Assembly: GCA_023634235.1 (NCBI GenBank)
Contig: JAMKCF010000008.1
Location: forward strand, 10,310,176-10,374,175
Direction: 5' to 3'
Length of the DNA stretch: 64,000 bases
DNA from: Pisaster brevispinus
Lineage: Eukaryota > Echinodermata > Asteroidea > Forcipulatida > Asteriidae
The position numbers were made by a program, and so were the translations under genes. Numbering within the stretch: the stretch's first letter is position 1; each line of letters begins with the position of its first letter. The notes below the pieces were generated by a model. The model did not search any database, was not told the origin of the DNA, and saw only the letters and a program-made list of their open reading frames with translations. Shown here piece by piece: positions 24,601-36,600 of the stretch.

Positions 24601-27600
24601 TCTCTTTGATCTCTTCTTCAATATCTGACCCCCCTTTATCTTCTGACTCACCATCCTGGTCTGATACTTCCAACTTTGAATCAGAAAAATAATCCTTTTC
24701 ACTGTCTGAATCAGCAAAATAATAAAAACCTAAAATTGTATAATATGTATACGAGTGATAATGCCCATGTGATAACATGTATATTATGGGTCCTGCATGT
24801 ATGATTGATGGCACTTTTTGAGTACATAAAGTAGATCAGACATCTACGACCTTGGCACTGAAAGAGTTAAGGGTCTGAGGTACAGCATTTAAAAAACAAT
24901 TAATTGCGGTATACTCTGTCATTGATTGCTGATTGTGAAGTCACCAGCAAATTATTAACACAATCAAAGCTTTTGTAAGTACGTGCAAGCTTATGTAGCT
25001 CTTTTACTTTAATGAAAGCATGGGAGCTTTTACGGTGCATTTAGATTGTAACTTTACCTTGAAGTCACATCTTGACAAATATGTCGACAATGCCTTGGTT
25101 GCATTTTCTCTGACTCCAAGCTGTGGATGAGCTAACAGTGGGTACACAATCATATGAATATTGTTGCTTACAAACTCTGGCAGTTGACTCAATTCCTGAT
25201 TGCCAAACTGTAATATAAGACAAAGAAACACAGGGTCTTTAAAGATGTCATATTAACACACAGCATCAGATCACTACACGTGCATCTGCTTGAATAATTA
25301 TTTGGAGTCCTGTGTAAAAAGATGGAAGGAAACAGAGAAGAATTTGATAGATGTGTATCTTAAGGCATGACTGGATCAAAAAGAAACTAATCCGAATGGG
25401 ATTGATCTAACAGTGAAGGATTTGAGAAGGATGAATCTACATCCTAGTTGGTAAAAAATACATATCAAGACCTGGGCCCAATTTCATACAGCTGCTTAAT
25501 GGCCAATTTTGTGCTTACAGTGAGATTTTTATTTCTCAAATAGGCATGCTAACCTTCCAGTGCTTACTGAATGAAAATGATTGACATAACAACGCATATC
25601 CATGGTGAACGAGCAAGATGGCTGCCTAATTTTCTTGCTTAAGCACATTTTTCTGCTATAGTTAGCATGAAAATTTGCTTACCATAAAGCTATGAAATTG
25701 GGCCCAGGACTCAAACCCACAGTCTGCTGATCAGAACACCAGAGCTCAAGTCCTGTGTGCCTGACTGCTCGGCCACGACATGCCAGCTATAAAAAATGAC
25801 CAATAAAAAACCCCAATACAGAAACCAAATTGCTTGGGTGAACATGTACGGGAGAAATGAAGAATTAAACAAGCATAATGGATGTTGAACCCCGGATAAC
25901 CCTGAAAAACCTCTAACCCAGCCTCGCTACCATGGGCAGCGCACCGTATTGATACCTCTCGTCGCTAACCCCTGGTAGGGAAACACTGAAAATCATTGCT
26001 GATTGGCTAACCAAAATGTACTGCTTTGCATACGCACTTGTTGAAAATATTCCAGCGCTTGTAGGGCGCTTGTCTGGCGCTTAGTACGCACTTGTAGCTG
26101 CACGTATTTTGACGCAATACATTATAAATGAACCATGTTTTTACATGGTCACCCTAAACTGCATACAGTTAGACGTATCACAAAATCGAAAAAAGAATGA
26201 GAGGGGGCCAGTTGCTCCATGACTTGATGCATCCTTTGACAGCGCCCTCTGCGAAGTATCTAACACAGAATGGATCAACCAAAGAACTAATTAAAATATC
26301 CAATACATTTGGATATTTTAAAGTCACACTTCCAGGGGTTACGATCGAGCAAGGCATTCTGGGAAAGAAAACAATGGCGCGTCGAGATCAGACACCACTG
26401 GGAACGAGGTTGCCGCTAACCAAACTTGAGGCAAACCTTGAGTTACCGCATGTTTAATTTTGCATTCCTCCCTAATTCTTTCCAATAATTTACTTGTATA
26501 ATTGCTAAAATTCAACGTGTACAAAACATTGCTGCTCGCCTCGTTTCTTGCTTGCCTCGTTCTCACCATATTACACCAGTACTAATGAAATTGCATTGGC
26601 TCCCAGTTAAGTTTTGTACAATTTATAAAATTCTTTTGTTAACTTTCAAAGCTCAAACATGTCAATCTCCTGCTTATTTATCTGAACTTGTTCACCATTA
26701 TTCCCCTACTCAGACTTTACGTTCATCTCAACAGTCATTGCTTTCATCTACAAGAGCTTCTTCCATATTTTATGGCCACAGATCATTTTCTTACGCTGCA
26801 CCATTTCTTTGGAATAGTCTTCCTGTGCATATTCGCCAGGCTAGTTCTTTACACTGTTTTAAGTCTCTGTTAAAAACTCATTTGTTTGAAGCTGCTTTTT
26901 TGTATTTTTTTTTGTATCTTTCACTCATTGTATATTTTATTGTTCTCTTTATGCGCTTAGAGGCTTTTGCATTAGGCGCTTTACAAATGTCTTTATTATT
27001 ATTATTATTATTATTATTATGCTGTTTCATTACAAAGGTCAGGCTGGTTATAGACTGAAGCCCAGGTGAGCATGACAGATGGAGTGGTTAAACAGCCCTA
27101 CGTCACCTTGGCTGTAACTATAGATGTTACATGAAATTGACTTATTGTTATATTGTGGCAATTCAGGATTACACAATAAAAAGGGAGATTTACAGCAAGA
27201 ATTCCAATATCCTTTGTCCCTCTTATTACTGGGCAAACAACACGTTGAGTGCATGCTCTGTGTACACTTCACAATGGTATGCCCAGGTGTGTTTACACAA
27301 CTGCCAAAGGCATTCCTTGACAATTTTTATCAAATTTCTGTTTGTGTGTTCATAAAAGTTTTGCCTGTATACGCGTCTTTCAGTGCTAACTAGTTAATAG
27401 CATGAGTATTACTGGCCAAAGTAGATCAAAAATTTGCCACTAGGATTAAAGGGGCACACTGCTTTCGGATTGCATGCTTTGGGCTATTAAAGCAATTTTT
27501 TGGTTGGAAAGGTATTTTAAAAGTAGAATACAATATACATTACTTTGAAATTGTGTAGTTTTTGTCTTATTTCATAATAGAACACAGTCCGATAATTTGA

Positions 27601-30600
27601 AAAAAACTATTTTTTCACTCCACAAAATGGTGGACTGTATGTTCCATTGGCAGATTGGTTGTATTTCCAAAGGCAGCTTTATTTTTTTATTTTAATCACT
27701 ACTCATTATTTACAACACACTGTAGGTGTTTTTGTGCATGAACAACTCTTAAAGAAGGACAAGGAGTAATTCCAAACAGCAAAATATTTAGAGATTTGAA
27801 GGCAATGTGCCCCTTTAACTCTAGTGCCATCCATGACACCTTATAGATGTAGGTGCTCTAACTAGCTATACAAGACAAGTACAGTCAACACCTTTGCACT
27901 CCCGCACAAGTAAACATCAAGTCATGTACGTGGCACAGAAAGTGACAAAAATTCCTTCCTTGTTTGGGAATGGGACTTCTGATCTTTGAAATTTTGGAGG
28001 TGAAAAACAACATTTTTCACTGTGGGGACAATGTGATATTTTTAGCGAATTGTATTATTGAGATCGTGCTCTATCTAAGGCTGTTTAATGCTTTTCAATC
28101 GCATATGTAAAAATCAAGATACAACTTAGTCAAAAATCTAAAAACTTTGGCCGTATTTTGTTCATTAAAGAACCCAAGATGTGTGTGTGTGAGTTTGTTT
28201 TCACATTCAAACCGGGGACCTATAACAAAAGAGGACAATAGGGTCCCCGGTTGGGTAAAGGTCCCCAGTTAGAAATTGTGTACAAAACCAATGGGAGCTG
28301 TTGCCAAAAAGTTAGAGTCCAAACAAAAGAGGGACAATAGGAGGTCCCCGATTGGAGGTGTTTACACACTTGTGTGTGTGTGTGTGACGGCCCTATGTCA
28401 GTATGTGAGCACTGACCGGATTGCCTCACGTAATAAACACGTCAGTGGGCTAGACCATTTTTAATAATTGGGGAACCTGCACATCATCATACAGCACATT
28501 CATTGACATCACGCAAATTCAATTCAGTCATAAAATATGCCCTATTTATAACTTGAAAATAAATATATAAATTTTCTACAGCACATCAGTATAACGCACA
28601 AACTTTGAATCACCTGGAAACAAATCTGGTCACAAAGATCAAAGAAAAATATACAAACGTTACCACTGTTTCCAAATATTCAACTGTAATTTAAGTTTGA
28701 TTGCAATATTGTTGAGATCTTGAGACAAATTAACAGTTATCAACATTAATTTGTGACTTAACACGTACAGTGGGTAGTTTAAAAACACCCCTATTCAAGT
28801 TTATGTTGTGATACAATAGCAAACTGCATCCAACTTGACGTAGCTTTGCTAATTTCTACACAAATAAGATTGTTTTAAACCAAACTAAGGTTGCCAGACT
28901 GACATATATATATCTTCTATTCATATAACCAAGTTTGTGTACTTAATAGTTCGGCGTAAAAAATAGGAAAATCAAGAGTACAAATGCATGCTTCTGTAAC
29001 GATTTACTGCAACGCGTAGATAAATTATACATAGCAGATCTGGTTCCTGCTACCAGTGAGCCATTCAAAGCGTATTGTGTGAGTAAACCGCAGAACCAGT
29101 CTACACCGGACTTTGCATACATTACTGAGGTTACAGAGCAAAATAGAAAAACTCTTTATAATTGGACCAAAAAAAGCCATCTTTTCTTCTGGGTCAATCA
29201 GAATTTGTTTTATATAGATGACAAGAGAATTTTTCCATGTAGTTTATTCTGCCGTGCGAGATGGGTCTGTACTTGACTGAAACTATTTTGCTGTTCAGTT
29301 TAGTGAACCCACTAAAAATGTAGTCAAATCCGTGTTGACCTCCATAGGAAATGCTCGATTTTAGATTTTTGTCCCCTTTTTGTACTGAAAAAAAAAAACC
29401 ACACCCTTTGTTCTGTTGTTCCTGACTTGATTATGTTCTGTTTCTGAAACCTTTTTTAGAGAGTAAGAATGAAGCTTTCAAAAACCGGACAAGACGGGTA
29501 AAGTAGTCAGATAAACTTTTTAGTTATGAAGGAAAAACTGCAAATTTTGCATCATCGAACCTTCCATTTCCTGTGTTAAACGGTGTGTTGGGGTTGCCAT
29601 TTAGCAAATGCACGCAAGTTTCCCATATGTTTTGAGCAGTTTGAGGACTAAAGGTTTAAACATCAAAACTTGATGGAAAATTCATGAAGTAGATGTTGTA
29701 CCCCGGAGTCCAGTAAGGCCTACATGCATGGCTATATTGAGGGTTTATGGAGTCCAAAATGAACAGTAAGAATGATGATAAAGATGATAAAGGTCACCAG
29801 TTGCACTGAGGTAGATAGCCCAATCAAGACATTGATAATGTATAGTTCGGTTTGTAGGAAAACTACAAGGTTAGTATAGAAAAATGATGAATTTTCCAAA
29901 TAACTGTTAAACAGTTTAATAACAGAGAGAAGAAGTGGAGTTGATTAGAGACAATGCTCTTGAGGGGTCTGAGTTTTGCCTAAACTGTCATAAAATGCTC
30001 ATAAACCCTTGCTTCAGCATGAAGGGCCTGGTCAATGTTTGTTGACAGATACAGACGCCACGATGACTAACAACAACTCTAAAGCAAATGCCAACGACTT
30101 ACAACAAGAATAAATCACACCTTCACGAGCATGAGCCCCTAAAAATAATCAACTTATTTTATACAAGATGATGAACACTGCTAGTTGAAAGGACCATTGC
30201 CCCTTGTTGGAATCAAGAAAAAATAAGTTCTAGGATTCAACTTACTGGAAAGTTCTGCTAAAAATAATATGGTAACTGGTTGAACTCACCTTTAAAAAGT
30301 ATTTGCCCGTGTTACCATGAATATCACTTGAAATGGTAGGCAGCACACCTATCCACTGGAAGCTTTTGAGCAGTGTACTTATGGCCATAAGAGCTCCCTC
30401 TACAGACTGCCATGTGCTGCTAGGATGCTGACAGATCTAAAAACAAACCAAACATCTCAATGTTTATAATCTGCAGAGCATAGAGACTTGATTGATGCCA
30501 CAGTATAAACATATTCAAATTCTGAGATTTTAACATTGCCTATGGTTACATAATATCTGTCATGAGTAAACTAACATTTCAGAAATAATTGTTAATTCCA

Positions 30601-33600
30601 GTAAACATGTTGCAAAATTGGGAAAATTCAGCATGTGTACAATGTATGGCAGCAATTATGATGTCCAAGATCAAGGGATAATGAATATTTAATTTACAAC
30701 ATTATATGGAGGTTTTGCATGCAACCACTATGGTGAAATATTATATAAATGAAACTTTTCATAGTTGGTGCATGGGAATAGTGCATAATGGGCATTAAAT
30801 ACAAAAGCGAGAACTTATATAGACTAATCTCTTTTTAAGTTAGTTGCATAATGTGCATACCTTAGTAAGCTCAGTGAACAGGCCTTGCACTTCTTGTAAA
30901 GTGAAATTATTGATAATTCGTCCAAGACGTGCGACACAACCATTCCGAATAGCTGACCACACATCGCAAACACCACACAACACTACAGCTTGAGCATCGT
31001 TAAAGTGCTTGTGTAGGCTTACATGACTAGCATTTATTTGTAGCCACTCCATTATGTGGATAATTGTCTGGTTGCGAACTACTGGCATAGAAGAAGCTGT
31101 CAGAATGAACAACAAAAGAATAATGAGGGTTAAGACAAACAAGAACAAAGAACCTGAATACCTGGCTCTCTATTCATAACGAGTCATGACCCTGTGTTCT
31201 TCCTTTCAACAATGTTATGCAATAGTTTACAGGGATTGGATTACAGTGACAATGACATTAAAAATTAAATATATATTTGCAAAAAAAACACAATCTCGAA
31301 ATTCTGAAAATAATCCCGTGGATGAACTTGGAAATATAGTGTTATTGTTAGCTGAAAAATTACTCTTTTTGCACCTTGTAGGGATTGAATTAGGCTGGCT
31401 GATGATGTTAAACACAAATTGCTCTCCCTTACAATATTGAAATGATATTAATTCCTATATTAAGTATAAGCATTTTAAGTGTATGAAACTCAATTGGTAT
31501 TGCTGTCTACAATCAGCGAGGTAGTAATTTGGTTGAATTGATGCAGAAAACTAGTACTTTTTGATTGTGATCATAATGCACTTTCCCTAGACTATTATGT
31601 ACTTTTATTCATGTCAAAAATAACCCTAAATGTTGTAATAAAGTCACAAAGTTAGAGAGAAATACAACAACTATATGAACATACATAGGAGTCCTGGTTT
31701 AGAACAATGAAATAAAATATACTTAATACAGTACATCTAGGCCATATGGAACAAATGATGGCTGGAAAATTAGTTTTGTTCCGACCCACATGGGTTTACT
31801 TTTTAAATGTATATAGTTAACTGTAGATATAGGCCTTAAAAACACTATGCTAAAAGTTCAACAACCAAAAATCCAGTCAACAGACAATGTTTGCCAAAAG
31901 CATAAATTGTGTGGTTTAGGCCATACGATGCAATACACTGTTAAATACCACAAATGTCCCAGGCTACAGCTACATGCAGTACGCTGGGAAAACCTTTGCA
32001 ATGATGATTTCACACTTTTATTCAAAGACCTTTCCAGACGTTGTACCCCCCAAAAATAATAAAACATATTAATTTTTCACTTGCCCTTTTTGAAAAAAAA
32101 TTGCATTTTTCTGTGGTACACCAACTGGTTTCTACAGTAATGAGAGAAATCTTAATAAACCTATACAAAAGTGTTTTAGAACTGGAGATTCGGAGTCCAT
32201 CAGTCATGCTGCCTAAAGGGTCGTAGACCATGTCAAATGGGCCTGTCTGAGGATAGAACTTAAAGGTTTCACCTGTTTTTGCAGAAAAATGAACGAGTAG
32301 CCTAATTAAAGGAAATGTGTTTTCGGTCTATAGGTTGCAGACCATGCCTTTTCAAACTCACTTATTGGTTAGCAAACAGAGTTTTTTGCAAGTATACAAC
32401 AGCTTAGCCCTCAAAACTAAGACGTTGAATGACGAGGATGATTCACTTTATATTATCAAGTAAATTATGGCACTAACCATTTTGTAGTTTAAATATCTTA
32501 AATGGCTCAAATTTTAATATAAGGTACAGAATGCAACTATGAATACAAGTATGAATCTAGAGAGATTAAGTACATGATTTGCTTTGTTTCTCTACAGCTA
32601 ACACTAAAAATAAGTAATTTTGCCACCTTCAGGCATTTGTTAAAATATATTTTTTGAAACATTGATTTCTAAAGAGATACTTTCTCCCTAAATTACTGGT
32701 ACAAATCGTGTCATTGTTCATTTCCACAAGACGTACTTAAACTACCAGTATTGATGTTGTTTCATTGTACACTATAATGTCTGGCAAACAGAGGAAATCA
32801 ATCGTATATTTGTTTTTGCGCACTCGACCGAGCCAACCACCAATATACTATTGACAAACCACACTCCTCACACATCCCATATACCTGTAGCAACCCCGCA
32901 TCTTTTTAAGATGTACAAAGAGATTTACCTGATTCATTTAATTGACCCACATGCAACTGATTGCTACCCAAATGATCTGAAAAAAATATCTTTTAGGCCT
33001 CTCAAAATCCCTGTTTACTTCAGACACACATTGTCCAAAAGGTCACAACATTTCAGATGAAATATTTCCCCAACACTTGTTAAAATTGAAATAGTCCTGC
33101 ACAGTATATTTATTGTCACAAATACAATTTTCAAATTACAACAAGTTAACAGATAAAGTTTCACTGGATGGGACAGCACCAACATTTATTATTGAGCCAT
33201 GGGCACCGCCATGTTCGTTTTGATCATCACATAACCTATGACCTACATGTAGGTTGTGATTGGCAAATTTGGATCACATGGTATTTGTGCGTAGGTATTT
33301 CAAGCAAAATGTAACCAACCGACGTATCACAACACAAAACAGTGCTTGATCGCTGTTGATTATTTTGAGCAATGTTTGGCCAATAATTACTCAAAAACTG
33401 GTGTTTTTGTGGAAAAATTTTCAAAATCAAAATCTCCAGAAATGACTCTGCAGAGTTCTCTAGACCCACTGGGGTTGGAATGGGATGAGGAGGTACATGT
33501 TAGCCCGTATGGCTTGATCTTCAGCAACCCAGATTTAAAAACATTAGGGGAGTTGAATTATTTAAGTACACTGAAAATATAATTAAATACAATGAAAATG

Positions 33601-36600
33601 TGGTAGTGATAACAAAAAGCATGATTCGAGGGGAGGAGCCTCCATTGAGACCATAGCTGCAATTCCCCTGGCTAGTCCAGTTGTTAGGCTGATCTGAAAG
33701 ATATTTCCTACAGTGTTCGAGGGCACAACATCAATGTTTGTAGACTGGATAAACCATCGAGGGAGGGAGAAAGTGGACCATCAAAATAATGGAGCCAGGT
33801 GTCATCACTAATGACGGCAGTAGGTACCGGCGAGAACTCGGTACAGGAGTGCAGGAGATTTTAGAAATCACCAGGGCCACGCCTCACAGCTGCTAGCCTA
33901 GCAGTCAAAATCATCCCCAGTCAATCTTGAGAAACCAAAGCTTAGAATCTGCTGGCTTGCAAGCATCATCTGTCCTTTAAAACGACCCATTAATTGAGGA
34001 ATTCCAATATTCCTCTGGCAAACGCGGTCTTGTATGATGGACCTTCAACCACCATTTAAAATCACTTATACAAGAGGTTGTGTAAATTATAAATAATTCT
34101 TAACAATGTTATGTAATTGTTGACAGCAGTTCTAGGTGCTCTTACTACAAAAGGCCAGTCCCCTGTATGACACCCCATTCATACTATATTGTTGTATTGT
34201 TCTTCCTCTTTAATGATCATGTATTGATTCACCAAACAGTATGAATCTAGAAAGAAACAAAAATAACTAGACATTAGGTGCTTGTGAACAAACACAAAGC
34301 TGTTCCTAGTAATTTTGCTTTGATTAAGCGCTGCAGGATTTTAAAGTTGGTCTGACTTAGAGGTAGAAGACCCTTCACCTTTGACATGCTCTTATTTTGA
34401 CTTTATATGTGCCTACAAAATATAAACCTTACCTTCCTTCGGATACTAACTCTAAAGCTGTACAGGTCTCACAAGATAGTCGTAAAGCAAAAAATAAAAC
34501 TCATATAAAAAAACAGGTCTCATAACATGCATAAGTTAGTAAGTATTGTGTACTTCAAGTGAACAACCCCTTACAAAGGATAAGGACTCCAACTAACCTT
34601 CATAAAAGGAACCGGTCTCACAAGTGAGCACGTTAAGTCAACTACATGTACTATTCAATGAACTGGTGTCACAAGTTAGTACGTATGGCGAACTACCAAT
34701 CATATCAAGAAACAGGTCTCAGAACTTAGTATGTAGAGCGAGCTACCCCTCATATCGAGAAAAAGGCCTTATAAGTTAGTACGTAAAGCGAACTAACCCC
34801 CATATCATTGAACATTTTAGGCTCAATTTCATGGATCAGCTTACCGCCGAATTCTACGCTTGCTTTCATCATTCTCCGCTTACTTTGCAAGTGCCGAATT
34901 TCTGCGCTTGCTATATAAGCGAAGAATGCCTGGAAGCATTACGAACGCGCACAGGTAAACAATTTCTGCTAACTCATGAAATACGCTTGACGTAAGCAAA
35001 GAAGTTTCTGCTTCCATAAGTGCCAATTCTTTGCTTTTGGTAAGTAGAGCCATGAATTTGGGCCTGGGTCTCACAACTTAGCGTATAAAGTGAACTACCT
35101 CTCATTTAAACGAAAGAGCCCAATTTCATGGCTCTGGTTACTGCCGAAATCCACGCTTACAGTCACCATTCTCCGCTTATTTTGCAAGCGCCGAATTTCT
35201 GCGCTAGCTGTGTAAGCGAAGAATGCCTAGTAACGTGGAGTACACACACGCACAAGCCAAAATTCCCTGCTAACCCCTGAAGTACGCTTGACGTAAGCAC
35301 AAAATTCTCTGCTTCCGTAAGCGTCGATCTTTGCTTACAGTAAGCAGAGCCATGAAATTGGGCCCAGGTCTCACAAGTTAGTACATAAACCAAACAACAC
35401 TGTATATCATGGAGCAGGTCTCACAATTTAGTACGTAATGCAATCACACCACAGGTCTCACAATTTAGTAAGTAAAGCGATCAAATCACAGGTCTCACAA
35501 GTTAGTAAGTAAAGATTGGTCTATGCTGTTGTATTAAAATCGTAATTGTAAAATTGTTTTCTTGCCTTTTAATACCGTGTATGTAATTTTTGTTGCGATA
35601 AAATGCGGTATAAGTTAATAAGTTAGTACGTAACAAGAACTACCACTCTTATCAAGGAATTATGAATTCAAAACAAATTATTAATCCGTTACTACTAGAG
35701 CCCATAATAAATACAAATATATTCTTATGTGCTTATTGTTAATGTTTGTGCATTAATCTAAAAGCAAGTCATCCAGAGGGAAATGAAAAGGATCAGGCAA
35801 GAGAAACTTGATTTGATATGACTACTTCAGTCCTTCACAAAGAAGTTGCCACTGATCTTCACTGATTTCTGTTCCCAGTTTGTGAGAGACTGCCTCCCAC
35901 GAACCACGATGACATATATGGATCCTATCGCCCAGCCTCCAACAAGAAATGATGTGGTACAAGAAACGCTCGGTCAAAGTTGCAGAGGAGACAAAGCAGG
36001 ACTACACTGTCATCACATATGATCTTGCTGTTGCTAGCTTTCAAGGCATACTCCATTCAAGCTTAATTACAGACTCCCACTTTCGATAGAGTCATCATAC
36101 TGCTTGGAAAATTTCACGTTGACCTGGCTTTCTTTGGAGCCATTGGAACCTTTCTGGCTAATTCAGGATGTACCAGGGTTCACCAAATTCTTGCTGCTAT
36201 GATGGAACATGCCTTGGTCTATAAGTACTTGGAAGTAGTGAATGATGAAGATGAGTCCCTTGCACGGGAAGTGATGTCCAACTGTGATAGCACAATTGAA
36301 CACTGCAAAAACATTGATGAAAGTGCTTCATTCGAGGATCTTGTGAATAACTAGGAAGGCTTCTTTCATAAGGTTATCAATGGAAAGTATGGAAGTACAG
36401 CAGCTTACTGGGCCATCTATGTGTACTTCATCAACAGATTGTATCGAGAGCTCCAGCGGGCTGTGCGGACCAATGACGTTGATAGATACATCCATGTCCT
36501 CCCAAGTGTGGTTGAGGTATTCTTCGCATTGAATCAGCCCAACTATGCAAGATGGGGTTGCCTCTTTCTCCACAAGCTGCAGCAGATGGACCCGAAGGCT

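Larger units (their letters stand above)
34460..35515. repeat. Degenerate minisatellite (about 55-60 bp unit) interrupted by two MITEs
   Basis: AGGTCTCACAAGTTAGTACG and AAAGCGAACTACCCCTCATA recur, diverged, near 34463, 34515, 34615, 34670, 34715, 34765, 35070, 35365, 35415, 35450 and 35490. Two M1 MITEs are inserted in the array at 34815-35065 and 35107-35368. Confidence 0.75.
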
